From Mesorhizobium sp. 1M-11 (GTDB taxonomy: Bacteria; Pseudomonadota; Alphaproteobacteria; Rhizobiales; Rhizobiaceae): DNA of 64,000 bases. Made by a program: the position numbers and the translations under genes. Below, one piece after another: positions 49,818 to 57,566 of the stretch. The notes beneath the pieces are model-generated. The model was given only the letters and a program-made list of their open reading frames with translations. It was not told the DNA's origin and did not search any database. The DNA lies in NCBI RefSeq assembly GCF_001303895.1, contig NZ_LJSD01000034.1, positions 28,260-92,259 on the forward strand, read 5' to 3'. Each line of letters opens with the position of its first letter. Positions within the stretch are counted from its first letter, which is position 1.

Positions 49818-50459
49818 CTAGATCTTCCGCAGTTTGCTCGCTTCGCGCGCCAGCGCCTCGATGCCGGCCCAGTCGCCGGCCTTGACCATCTCGTCAGGAG
49901 CAACCCAGGAGCCACCGACGCAGATCACATTGGGAAGGCTGAGATAGTCGTTGGCGTTCTTGGCGCCAATGCCGCCGGTCGGGCAGAATTTCACGTCGGC
50001 GATCGGCGAAGCCAATGCCTTGAGGAAGGCTGCTCCACCTGCCTGTTCTGCCGGGAAGAACTTCAGGAAGTCGAGCCCGGCTTCACGCGCGGCCATGATT
50101 TCGCCAGGTGTGATCGCCCCGGGCAGCAGCGGCACCGGGCTGTCGGCGGCGGCCGAGAGCAACTGGCCGGTGATGCCTGGGCTGACAATGAATTGCGAGC
50201 CGGCCTTGGATGCTTCCTCGAATTGGCGGGCATTCAGAATGGTGCCGGCGCCGACAACCGCCTCTTCCACCTCCGCAGCCGCGCGGCGGATTGCCTCGAG
50301 TGCGGCATCGGTGCGCAATGTGATCTCGATCGCCCGGAGGCCGCCGTGCGCCAGCGCGCGTGCCAGCGGCACGGCATCCTTGGCATCGGCGATCTTGATC
50401 ACGGGAATGACCGGCTGGCCGTCAAGCAGCGAAAGGAGTTTCTGGGTCTTGCTGGTCAT
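49818..50459 (-). CDS. eda: 2-dehydro-3-deoxy-phosphogluconate aldolase (KHG/KDPG)
   Basis: Splits KDPG to pyruvate and glyceraldehyde-3-phosphate, the key step of the Entner-Doudoroff pathway. The ATG at 50459 gives 213 residues, the family length. Active-site elements are EITLRTDAALEAI with catalytic Glu, VGAGTI, LKFFPAEQAGG with the Schiff-base Lys, and KFCPTGGIGAKN. An upstream frame to 50495 lacks conserved sequence. edd is not adjacent. Confidence 0.95.
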   Translation of the reverse strand: MTSKTQKLLSLLDGQPVIPVIKIADAKDAVPLARALAHGGLRAIEITLRTDAALEAIRRAAAEVEEAVVGAGTILNARQFEEASKAGSQFIVSPGITGQLLSAAADSPVPLLPGAITPGEIMAAREAGLDFLKFFPAEQAGGAAFLKALASPIADVKFCPTGGIGAKNANDYLSLPNVICVGGSWVAPDEMVKAGDWAGIEALAREASKLRKI

Positions 50460-50572
50460 GTTTTTTCGCTCTCTTGCGCCCTTGTAATTTTTCAATCGAT
50501 TTAACAGACCGTATTTCTCACGTCTACGGCCTCATGATGACACTGTGTCGGCTAGGTTCGGCCGCTGGCAAG

Positions 50573-51454
50573 TCATGCGCGGCGCATTCTCCAGATCCCG
50601 CCGACAAGTCTGGCCACCCAGCCCCAAAGCGACGATCCGCCCTTGGCATCCTGTAGCGCCTTGCCGATGGCGGCCTGGGTCACCTGACCGGCAATACCGT
50701 CGGCGGCAAGGCCATGTTCCTCCTGGAATTTGCTCACTGCGCCGGCTGTGCCAGGACCGTAGATGCCGTCCGTATCGACAACATAAGCTAGGGCAACCAG
50801 AGCTTCCTGCAACTCCGTGACCAGTTCTCCACGCGAGCCGATCTTCATCAGCCGGTCGCCTGGTGCCGGTCCCTCGACCTGCTGCCTGTAGGCTTCCGCC
50901 AGTTTCAGGTGATAGCCATTCTTGGCAAATCCGGGGCCGTTGTAGCCGTGGCCCACGACTTCCCAGTCGTGGGCGTTCAGCGCCGTGATGAGCCCGGATT
51001 TGTCGATGTAGCGCGCCATCAGCCGTGCCTGGCCGGCCGCCCCCGACCGTGCTTCTTCGACGAGGCCGTCGACGGTTTCGAAACCCAGCCACTGCCAGTG
51101 CGCACCCATGACCTGGCCAAGCCCCCAGGATGTCGATTCATAAGCCGCCGCGCGGTCGATCTTCGCGGCCTGCTCGATCAATTGCCAGCGCGCAGCCTGG
51201 TTGCGCGGGTTGGCGACCGCGCCGGCCTTGGGGGAGGCGAGGCCTGCCGAGCGGGCCTTTTCCTGTATCGCCCCCGAAAGCCGTCGGTCGAAATAGTGGC
51301 CCTCGAAACGGATCAATGGTTCGTTGCGCCCATCGACCTTGGCGAAGACCTGGCCGGCACTTTCCACCTCGGCAATGGCAAGCAGAGCCTTGGGTTCCAG
51401 CCCGAATTCCCGCGCTGCCTTTTCGATTTCGTCCGCTGTTTGCTTGCTGAACAT
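50573..51454 (-). CDS. N-acetylmuramidase (phage-lysozyme-like) with peptidoglycan-binding domain
   Basis: A 293-residue protein. The N-terminal N-acetylmuramidase domain (DUF3380 type) has LLAIAEVESAG with the catalytic Glu, LIRFEGHYFDRRL, STSWGLGQVMGAHWQWLGF and VVGHGYNGPGFAKNGYHLKLAEAY. A C-terminal PG_binding_1 domain follows (LQEALVALAYVVDTDGIYGPGTAGAVSKFQ). The end, WGWVARLVGGIWRMRRA, is an amphipathic or weakly hydrophobic tail. This domain set is common in phage endolysins. No signal peptide is visible, so export is unclear. No other phage genes are nearby; it may be a domesticated lysin. Confidence 0.88.
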   Translation of the reverse strand: MFSKQTADEIEKAAREFGLEPKALLAIAEVESAGQVFAKVDGRNEPLIRFEGHYFDRRLSGAIQEKARSAGLASPKAGAVANPRNQAARWQLIEQAAKIDRAAAYESTSWGLGQVMGAHWQWLGFETVDGLVEEARSGAAGQARLMARYIDKSGLITALNAHDWEVVGHGYNGPGFAKNGYHLKLAEAYRQQVEGPAPGDRLMKIGSRGELVTELQEALVALAYVVDTDGIYGPGTAGAVSKFQEEHGLAADGIAGQVTQAAIGKALQDAKGGSSLWGWVARLVGGIWRMRRA

Positions 51455-51621
51455 GCGTTCCCCACTCCCCTTGAAGGGAGCCAATGTCAACCGACCTTAC
51501 CGGTCGCGGATGAACATTTGGGTAACTCGACCTATATGTTGGGGGCGACCGATGCTTCTGGAATCCTTGGCCTTTCCGGTCTGCATTGAAAATTCCGGGG
51601 CAAGGCGGTAGGGCACCGGTC

Positions 51622-52545
51622 ATGAACCTGTCCGCTTCTCCTTTCCGTGTCGCTGCGCTCTACCGTTTCGTGCGCCTCGCCGACCATGAGGCGTTGCGCC
51701 AGCCCCTTGCTGCCTTCTGCTGTGGGCATGACATCAAGGGAACGCTGCTTCTGGCACATGAAGGTATCAACGGCACCGTTGCCGGTACAGAAGAAGCCAT
51801 TGCGGAACTCATCGCCTATCTGGAGGCGATGCCTGAATTCGTTGGCCTGGAAGTCAAATATTCCTCGGCCGCCGAGATGCCGTTTCATCGCATGAAGGTG
51901 CGGCTGAAGCGTGAGATCGTCACCATGGGTGTGGAAGATATCGACCCGCTTCGCGCCGTCGGCACCTATGTCGAGGCTGCTGATTGGAACACGTTGATCT
52001 CCGATCCCGACACGGTCGTCATCGACACGCGCAATGACTACGAGGTGACGCTGGGCACTTTCGAGAATGCGGTCGATCCACACACGAAGAGCTTCCGCGA
52101 GTTCCCGCAATGGGCGCATGAGCACCGCGCGGAACTCGAAGGCAAGAAGATCGCCATGTTCTGCACCGGCGGCATACGCTGCGAGAAGGCGACGGCCTAT
52201 GTGAAGTCACTCGGCTTCGACGAGGTGTTCCACCTCAAGGGCGGTATCCTGAAATATCTGGAGGATGTGCCGCGGGAAGAGAGCCTCTGGAAGGGCGAAT
52301 GTTTTGTCTTCGACGAGCGCGTCTCGGTCTCGCACGGGCTGGCGGAAGGCGAGGCGGAACTCTGCCGCGCCTGCCGGCATCCGCTGACGCCGCAGGAGCG
52401 AACTTCGCCACACTATCAGCAAGGTATTTCCTGCCCGCACTGCCATGAAGAGCGAAGCGATGATGATCGAGCCCGCTACGCCGAGCGCCAGCGCCAGGTG
52501 GAGCTTGCCGAGCAGCGTGGCGAGGGACGGCATATCGGCAGCTAA
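51622..52545 (+). CDS. trhO: tRNA uridine(34) hydroxylase TrhO (rhodanese-like, YceA)
   Basis: Oxygen-dependent enzyme that hydroxylates the wobble uridine of some tRNAs. The ATG at 51622 gives [17 protein letters not shown]. An N-terminal acylphosphatase-like domain ([38 protein letters not shown]) precedes the rhodanese domain ([22 protein letters not shown]) with catalytic Cys in [15 protein letters not shown]. The C-terminus has CRACRHPL and CPHCHEE, a likely zinc ribbon. Length fits. Confidence 0.92.
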   Translation: MNLSASPFRVAALYRFVRLADHEALRQPLAAFCCGHDIKGTLLLAHEGINGTVAGTEEAIAELIAYLEAMPEFVGLEVKYSSAAEMPFHRMKVRLKREIVTMGVEDIDPLRAVGTYVEAADWNTLISDPDTVVIDTRNDYEVTLGTFENAVDPHTKSFREFPQWAHEHRAELEGKKIAMFCTGGIRCEKATAYVKSLGFDEVFHLKGGILKYLEDVPREESLWKGECFVFDERVSVSHGLAEGEAELCRACRHPLTPQERTSPHYQQGISCPHCHEERSDDDRARYAERQRQVELAEQRGEGRHIGS

Positions 52546-52709
52546 GGCGTGTCGTTCAGGTCAGGTCGGCTCGCTCGGACATACGCTCCGCACGTCATTT
52601 CGCGACCCTGAAAGCCACCATTCTTGAGGCGAAAGGTTCGACCGAACTTTAGAACATCATTGTAATGTCGCCTTCGCGGGCCTAACTCTGCGGGATCAAC
52701 CGCCGAGCC

Positions 52710-52812
52710 TAGAGCGTTTCCGTTTTTCACGGAAACGCGGAAACGCTCTAACTTTTTGTTTTTACGCAATTCCAAACGCAAAACCGCTACACGCTTTTGC
52801 TGGAATTGCTTT
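52710..52812. repeat. RIME-like palindromic repeat, copy C (inverted)
   Basis: The same element as copy A in reverse orientation: AGAGCGTTTCCG...CGGAAACGCTCT, then TTTTTACGCAATTCC and TGGAATTGC. It fills the gap upstream of the DUF533 gene and stops 2-3 bases before that gene's Shine-Dalgarno TGGAG, so it may affect that gene's translation. Confidence 0.88.
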
Positions 52813-52826
52813 AGCTGGAGCCATTG

Positions 52827-53555
52827 ATGTTCGACCCCAAGAAACTGCTCGACGATCTTCTGAGTTCGCAGGTTCCCGGAACCGCGGGAACGGTGCGTGA
52901 CAAGGCCGGACAGGCCGTGCAGATGGCGAAGGACAACCCGCTTGCCGCTGGTGCTCTGGCCGCCGTGCTGCTTGGCACCGGCCCGGGGCGCAAGGTCACT
53001 GGAACAGCCGTCAAACTTGGTGGTCTCGCCGCCATCGGCGGCCTCGCTTACAAGGCCTACCAGAACTACAAGGCTGGGCAGCAGCCTGCCGAGGCGGCGA
53101 AAGAGCCGGAGCTCCTGCCACCGCCGGCAGGTGACAGTTTCGATCCCGCGCAGGCGCCGCAGGGCGAGGGCGAATTCGCACTCACCATCGTGCGTGCCAT
53201 GATCGCCGCCGCGAAGGCCGACGGACGCATCGACGAGGAAGAGCGCGGCAAAATCATCGACAAGGTCAGCCTTTCCGGCCTTGGCGCCGAGGCAACCGCG
53301 TTCCTGAAGGAAGCGCTGGCTGCCCCCGTTGACATCGATACACTCGCTTCGGCCGCCCGGAACGAAGCGCAGAAGATCGAGCTTTACACCGCTTCGCGCC
53401 TGGCCATCGAGCCGGATACGCGCGCCGAGCGCGGCTATCTCGACATGCTGGCTGGAAGGCTCGGGCTGGACGACAAGCTGGTCGACCACATCGAGGCAAC
53501 CGTCTCCGCAGCGAAGGAGCCCGTTTCGTCTGCTGGCCCCAACACCAAGTGGTAG
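52827..53555 (+). CDS. DUF533 / TerB-fold tellurite-resistance-like protein
   Basis: A 242-residue protein. The N-terminus is MFDPKKLLDDLL with a Gly/Ala-rich hydrophobic stretch (ALAAVLLGTG, GGLAAIGGLAYKAYQNYKAG) that could be a membrane hairpin. The C-terminal TerB-fold domain (EFALTIVRAMIAAAKADGRIDEEERGKI) has the acidic DGRIDEEE metal-like loop of the family. The ATG at 52827 follows TGGAG; a TTG one codon earlier is an alternative. A repeat element abuts its ribosome-binding site. Function is unknown; 'tellurite resistance' is a family name only. Confidence 0.9.
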   Translation: MFDPKKLLDDLLSSQVPGTAGTVRDKAGQAVQMAKDNPLAAGALAAVLLGTGPGRKVTGTAVKLGGLAAIGGLAYKAYQNYKAGQQPAEAAKEPELLPPPAGDSFDPAQAPQGEGEFALTIVRAMIAAAKADGRIDEEERGKIIDKVSLSGLGAEATAFLKEALAAPVDIDTLASAARNEAQKIELYTASRLAIEPDTRAERGYLDMLAGRLGLDDKLVDHIEATVSAAKEPVSSAGPNTKW

Positions 53556-53571
53556 GCGCTGCCCTGAAGCG

Positions 53572-53586
53572 TTAATCTTTCGTTAA
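53572..53586 (+). promoter_or_regulatory. Candidate CtrA-binding site upstream of the sRNA candidate
   Basis: TTAA (53572-53575), seven bases, then TTAAC (53583-53587) fits the CtrA consensus TTAA-N7-TTAAC. It lies just after the DUF533 stop and about 25-35 bp before the sRNA candidate, with no protein gene starting downstream on this strand. Confidence 0.5.
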
Positions 53587-53604
53587 CCAGTCAAGCGCAT
53601 CATT

Positions 53605-53677
53605 TTAATCAGTCGGATCGGCTTTCCTCCTCCCAAGCTGGTTCAGATCGGGGCGGTCGCCAATGACCGCCCTTTTT
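53605..53677 (+). ncRNA. Candidate CCUCCUCCC-loop (cuckoo/CcsR-type) small RNA
   Basis: A hairpin with stem GGCTT (53620-53624) and AAGCT (53635-53639) presents the loop TCCTCCTCCC, a perfect anti-Shine-Dalgarno CCTCCTCCC at 53626-53634. It is followed by a Rho-independent terminator at 53651-53677. This is the architecture of the alphaproteobacterial 'cuckoo' RNAs (CcsR in Rhodobacter), which are stress induced. The transcript start is estimated at 53605-53612. A CtrA-like site lies just upstream. No protein gene overlaps it. Assignment is from structure only. Confidence 0.65.
53651..53677 (+). terminator. Rho-independent terminator of the sRNA candidate / DUF533 gene
   Basis: GGGCGGTC (53651-53658) and GACCGCCC (53665-53672) form an 8-bp stem followed by five T. 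It could end the DUF533 transcript, the sRNA, or both. Confidence 0.85.
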
Positions 53678-53693
53678 GTTTCCTCCAGGGGGA

Positions 53694-54005
53694 TCAGCAC
53701 TCGCCGTCCTTGAGTTTGGCGGTACCCGCGGCCCGGCGTGCGCAGTCATTGCCATAGGTCTTGCCATCGCAGCCGCAAACCGGCCGATATTCTTCGGTGC
53801 AGATTTCTGGTTTCGGCATGCAAATGCCCATACGGTCGGCGCGGCCGCACTGGGTTTCGGTCGGGAACTCGCAGAATTGGCCAGCGCCGCAGGTCAGGCC
53901 CCTTATCCCGCCGCACGCCTTTGCCGGCTCGTCGGCAAGGCCGGGAGACATTGCCGCGCCGATCATGGCGAACGCTGCAAATCCGATGGCGGCCACGCGC
54001 TTCAT
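53694..54005 (-). CDS. Secreted Kazal-type serine protease inhibitor domain protein
   Basis: A 103-residue exported protein. The signal peptide (MKRVAAIGFAAFAMIGAAMSPGLA) is followed by a Cys-rich region with CGAGQFCEF, TQCGRADRMGICMPKP and the Kazal signature YRPVCGCDGKTYGNDCARRAAG. Kazal domains inhibit serine proteases; small bacterial versions like this occur in alphaproteobacteria but their targets are not known. Its ATG overlaps the aminotransferase stop by 4 bp on the same strand, so it is translated after that enzyme. Confidence 0.88.
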   Translation of the reverse strand: MKRVAAIGFAAFAMIGAAMSPGLADEPAKACGGIRGLTCGAGQFCEFPTETQCGRADRMGICMPKPEICTEEYRPVCGCDGKTYGNDCARRAAGTAKLKDGEC

Positions 54006-55210
54006 GCCGTGTCCTCCTTCTTCGCATTCGCGGCGAGGAAATTACCGATGCGCTCCAGCGCCCGGAGAATATTCTCTTCCGAATTGGCGTAGGACAGCCG
54101 CATATACCCTTCGCCGAGCACGCCAAAATCCGGTCCGCCGATCAGCGCCACGCCGGCTTCCTCCAGCAGCGCCGAGGCCAATTTCTTGGCCGGCCAGCCG
54201 GTGCCAGAGATGTTGGGGAAGGCGTAGAAAGCGCCTTTCGGCGTGATGCAGGAAATGCCCGGCAGTTCATTCAGGCCTTCCACCACCAGCTTGCGGCGCC
54301 GGTCGAAGGCCCGCATCATCGCCTCGACCTCGTCCTGCGGTCCGTCTATGGCCGCGACGCCGGCGTATTGGCTGGGCGCATTCACGCAGGACCAGCAGTT
54401 GACCGCCAGCTTGCGCACCTTGTCGTAAAGATGCGCGCCCTTCTCGCCGTTCGGCCAGATCGACCAGCCCATGCGCCAGCCCGTCATTGCCCAGGTCTTC
54501 GACCACCCGTTGAGCACGATCAGCCGGTCGCGGATTTCCGGAAACTGCAGCAGAGACGCGTGCGTCTCGCCGTCATAGGTCATGACGTCGTAGATCTCGT
54601 CGGAAAGGATGGCGACATGCGGATGCTTCTCCAGACCCTTCACCAGCTTTTCGATCTCGGTGCGCGGGGTGACGCCGCCGGTCGGGTTGGCCGGCGAATT
54701 CAGGATAAGCAAACGGGTGGCCGGCGTAATCAACGCCAGCGTCTCTTCCGCTGAAAAAGCGAAGCCATGTTCCTCGCGGATCGGCACCGGGACAGGCCGC
54801 GCGCCGGTGAACTCGATCATCGAGCGATAGATCGGGAAGCCGGGATCCGGATAAAGGATATCGGCGCCTGGTTCACCGAACATCAGGATGGCGGCAAACA
54901 TGGTGGGCTTGCCTCCCGGCAGGATCATCACATTGTCCGGCGAAACCTCGACGCCGGTTGTCGCCAGCGTGCGCCGTACGACGGCTTCACGCGTGGCCTG
55001 CAAGCCCGTGGCCGGCGTGTAGCCATGACGTCCGTCGCGCAATGCCTTGATTGCCGCCTCGACAATATGCCCCGGCGTGCGGAAATCCGGCTGGCCGATG
55101 CCGAGATTGACGATGTCGCGTCCCTGCTCAGAGAGCGCGGTGGCGCGGGCGAGGACCGCGAAAGCGTTTTCCTCGCCGAGGCGGTCGAAGGCAGGGATTG
55201 TGTGGATCAT
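54002..55210 (-). CDS. Class I/II pyridoxal-phosphate aminotransferase
   Basis: A 402-residue AAT-I fold enzyme. The ATG at 55210 starts MIHTIPAFDRLGEEN; longer frames to 55276 look non-coding. Motifs are VNLGIGQPDF, YTPATGLQATREAV, NSPANPTGG (PLP-binding Asn), ILSDEIYDVMTYDG (Asp and Tyr), NGWSKTWAMTGWRMGW (Schiff-base Lys in SKTWAMTG) and YMRLSYANSEENI with the carboxylate-binding Arg. Aspartate or aromatic aminotransferase activity is likely, but the substrate cannot be assigned. The Kazal gene overlaps its 3' end. Confidence 0.92.
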   Translation of the reverse strand: MIHTIPAFDRLGEENAFAVLARATALSEQGRDIVNLGIGQPDFRTPGHIVEAAIKALRDGRHGYTPATGLQATREAVVRRTLATTGVEVSPDNVMILPGGKPTMFAAILMFGEPGADILYPDPGFPIYRSMIEFTGARPVPVPIREEHGFAFSAEETLALITPATRLLILNSPANPTGGVTPRTEIEKLVKGLEKHPHVAILSDEIYDVMTYDGETHASLLQFPEIRDRLIVLNGWSKTWAMTGWRMGWSIWPNGEKGAHLYDKVRKLAVNCWSCVNAPSQYAGVAAIDGPQDEVEAMMRAFDRRRKLVVEGLNELPGISCITPKGAFYAFPNISGTGWPAKKLASALLEEAGVALIGGPDFGVLGEGYMRLSYANSEENILRALERIGNFLAANAKKEDTA

Positions 55211-55279
55211 TTTGTTGGTCCAGCTGGTGCTAGTTGCGGGCTTATGTTTTTTGGAAGGGTGGAGAGGCCCTGTCAAACA

Positions 55280-55379
55280 AGGCGATTTCGAAGAATTATT
55301 GCATCGATCTTAGACCAAAGGTCGCACTTAGAGACGGTTGCGACCACCCATAGATGCAATAATTCTTCAAAATCGCCTA
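55280..55379. repeat. 100-bp palindromic (MITE-like) element upstream of a GNAT gene
   Basis: AGGCGATTTcGAAGAATTATTGCATC (from 55280) and its near-perfect complement (55352-55378) form ~26-bp arms with one mismatch. The interior also pairs (GGTCGCA with TGCGACC). The AT-rich arms contrast with the surrounding GC-rich DNA. The element ends 2-3 bases before the ATG of the GNAT gene, so it occupies that gene's promoter and leader. It is not related to the RIME-like repeats. Confidence 0.85.
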
Positions 55380-55381
55380 AT

Positions 55382-56074
55382 ATGGAGCCGATAGTGACCG
55401 AGGATCTGAAGAACTGGCAGCCGCGTCCGCGCCCCGAACGCACGGTGCTGGAAGGTCGCTACGTGCGGCTTGAACCGCTCGATGCCGCTCGCCACGGCGA
55501 CGGATTGTTCGAGGCATCTTCAGTCAGCGATGCCGATGGCCGCTTCCGCTGGCTGCCGGAATTCGCGCCCGAGAAACGCCAGGACTTCCAGCCCTGGCTC
55601 GAGAAGGCGGAGGCCAGCCCGGACCCGCTTTATTTTACGGTGATCGACAAGGCGAGCGGCAGGATCGCCGGTCGCCAGACGCTGATGCGTATCGAGCCCG
55701 CCCATGGCGTCATCGAGATCGGCAACATTTATTGGGGGCCACTGATTTCACGCAAGCCGGCTGCGACCGAAGCGCAGTTCCTGTTCACCCGCTATGCCTT
55801 CGATGAACTTGGCTATCGCCGCTACGAATGGAAATGCAACAACAACAATGCGCCTTCGAAACGGGCCGCGGAGCGATTCGGTTTCAAGTTCGAGGGCATT
55901 TTCCGCCAGCATCTGGTGGTAAAGGGCGAGAACCGCGACACGGCATGGTATTCCATCGTGGACAAGGAATGGCCCGCGCTCAAGAAAGCTTACGAAGCTT
56001 GGCTCGACCCAGAGAATTTCGACGAAAAAGGCCAGCAAAAACGCCGACTGGAGGATTTCCAAGCTTCGATATAG
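55382..56074 (+). CDS. GNAT family N-acetyltransferase (RimJ-like)
   Basis: A 230-residue acetyltransferase of the ribosomal-protein N-acetyltransferase/RimJ-like group. LEGRYVRLEPLDAARHGDGL is the usual N-terminus, then GRQTLMRIEPAHGVIEIGNIYW, LFTRYAFDELGYRRYEWKCNNNNAPSKRAAERFGFKFEG, the acetyl-CoA region. The ATG at 55382 sits directly at the end of a 100-bp palindrome; a GTG at 55394 is possible. The substrate is not known. Confidence 0.9.
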   Translation: MEPIVTEDLKNWQPRPRPERTVLEGRYVRLEPLDAARHGDGLFEASSVSDADGRFRWLPEFAPEKRQDFQPWLEKAEASPDPLYFTVIDKASGRIAGRQTLMRIEPAHGVIEIGNIYWGPLISRKPAATEAQFLFTRYAFDELGYRRYEWKCNNNNAPSKRAAERFGFKFEGIFRQHLVVKGENRDTAWYSIVDKEWPALKKAYEAWLDPENFDEKGQQKRRLEDFQASI

Positions 56075-56197
56075 TTATTCCAGCGGTGGAAATTTTGGCG
56101 GCTGGGGAAATTCCTCTGTGCCAATGAAAACACGATCATCGGATACTTTAATATCCAAATGAGTTGAATTAAGTTCGGCCTCAAACAGGGCCGGCTA

Positions 56198-57175
56198 ATG
56201 GGTCATGATCATTCAGATACGCAAGGTGCACATGGCCATAGCCATGGCGCCGGGGGAGATTCGCACGAATCTTCCGACAAGAAGCGCGTGCTGATTGCTG
56301 CAATACTGACCGGCGGCTTCATGGTTGCGGAGGTGATCGGCGGGTTGCTCACCGGTTCCTTGGCGCTGCTTGCCGATGCCGGCCACATGTTCACCGACGC
56401 TATTGCGCTGGCGCTGGCGTGGTATGCCTTCCATCTCGCAGACAGGCCGCCCACGGGCCGGCACACCTATGGCTATGGCAGGGTCAAGACCCTCATTGCC
56501 TACACCAACGGCCTGGCGATTTTTCTCGTAGCCATATGGATCTGCTACGAGGCCTGGCAACGCTTCCAGGCACCACCGCCCGTGCTTGGTGGCCCGATGC
56601 TCGTGGTCGCCCTTCTTGGACTCGCGGTCAACATCGTAGGCTTCATGATCCTGCACGGCGGAAGCCGCGAAAGCCTCAACATGCGCGGTGCCATCGTGCA
56701 TGTTCTGGGCGATCTGCTGGGTTCGCTGGCTGCAATCGTTGCCGCACTGGTCATCATGGCGACGGGCTGGACGCGGATCGATCCGATCCTGTCGGTTCTG
56801 GTGGCGGTGCTGATCCTGTCAACTGCCTGGAACCTCATGCGTGCAGCCGCGCATGTGCTTCTGGAAGGCTCGCCGGCGGGCCTTGATCGCGACCTGATCG
56901 CCCAGGACCTGCAGACCTCCATCAAAGGCATCCGCGAAATCCATCATGTGCATCTGTGGTCGATCGACGGCGCCAGCAATATGGCAACGCTGCATGCAAG
57001 GCTGATGGACGGGCTGGATGCGCACGTTGCCGTCGATGTCATCAGGCACCGACTGCTCACCCGCCACGGCATCAGCCATGCGACCATCGAAATCGATTTC
57101 GACCGCCGCGCAGAAGACGGCCGCAGGCGTGACGAGGTCCGTGGCGTCACATCGCAGCCCAGGCACCTGCATTAG
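56198..57175 (+). CDS. CDF family divalent-cation exporter
   Basis: Inner-membrane Zn(II)/Co(II)/Fe(II)-type proton antiporter, 325 residues. The N-terminus is His-rich (MGHDHSDTQGAHGHSHG). Six helices follow with the first-helix signature LTGSLALLADAGHMFTDAIALALAW containing the HxxxD metal site, and LGDLLGSLAAIVAAL with the second pair in helix 5. The C-terminal cytosolic domain (IREIHHVHLWSIDG) is present. ZitB/CzcD-type zinc export is most likely. NicO and DUF1007 genes lie ~400 bp downstream on the other strand. Confidence 0.93.
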   Translation: MGHDHSDTQGAHGHSHGAGGDSHESSDKKRVLIAAILTGGFMVAEVIGGLLTGSLALLADAGHMFTDAIALALAWYAFHLADRPPTGRHTYGYGRVKTLIAYTNGLAIFLVAIWICYEAWQRFQAPPPVLGGPMLVVALLGLAVNIVGFMILHGGSRESLNMRGAIVHVLGDLLGSLAAIVAALVIMATGWTRIDPILSVLVAVLILSTAWNLMRAAAHVLLEGSPAGLDRDLIAQDLQTSIKGIREIHHVHLWSIDGASNMATLHARLMDGLDAHVAVDVIRHRLLTRHGISHATIEIDFDRRAEDGRRRDEVRGVTSQPRHLH

Positions 57176-57230
57176 AGCGTCGGCTGTGCTAACCATCCGG
57201 GCGGGAAGTGCAGCTTGGTCCGGAGTGATG

Positions 57231-57437
57231 ATGAGTCCTGAAAACAAGAGCGCCGCGATCGCGGCGCTGTCGATCATGCTGCTGTTCGGCGTGACCGCTT
57301 ATTATCTGCCGACCATCATGCTGGCGATCGGCCATTACTCGACGATACTCGCCGGCATTTTTGCGGTTCTGTTCGTCGTCGCCTTCTTCATGGTGTTCTG
57401 GCTGCGTGGACGAAACCGCGGCCAACGAGGGGATTGA
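57231..57437 (+). CDS. Small two-helix membrane protein
   Basis: A 68-residue protein with two hydrophobic helices (SIMLLFGVTAYYLPTIMLAI and STILAGIFAVLFVVAFFMVF) and a basic C-terminus (RGRNRGQRGD). GGAG lies 5-6 bases before the ATG; an ATG one codon earlier is also possible. It follows the CDF gene by 55 bp. I recognise no family. Its own ribosome-binding site and membrane pattern support it as a real gene. Confidence 0.65.
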   Translation: MSPENKSAAIAALSIMLLFGVTAYYLPTIMLAIGHYSTILAGIFAVLFVVAFFMVFWLRGRNRGQRGD

Positions 57438-57455
57438 ATACCCGCGTGCCGATCG

Positions 57456-57545
57456 CTAGAGGGTTCCCGCTTCTAGCGGCAACGCTCCAGCTCTTTGTTT
57501 CTACGCAATTCCGGACGCAAATCGCCGCGAAGCCGTTGCGCTCTT
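57456..57545. repeat. RIME-like palindromic repeat, degenerate copy D
   Basis: A diverged copy in reverse orientation. The spacer AGCTCTTTGTTTCTACGCAATTCCGGACGCAAAT is recognisable in part (CTCTTTGTTT, ACGCAATTCCG), but the right palindrome has decayed (CTAGAGGGTTCCCGC...). It lies between convergent genes. Confidence 0.65.
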
Positions 57546-57566
57546 CTCTCTCGTCGGGAGGAATGA

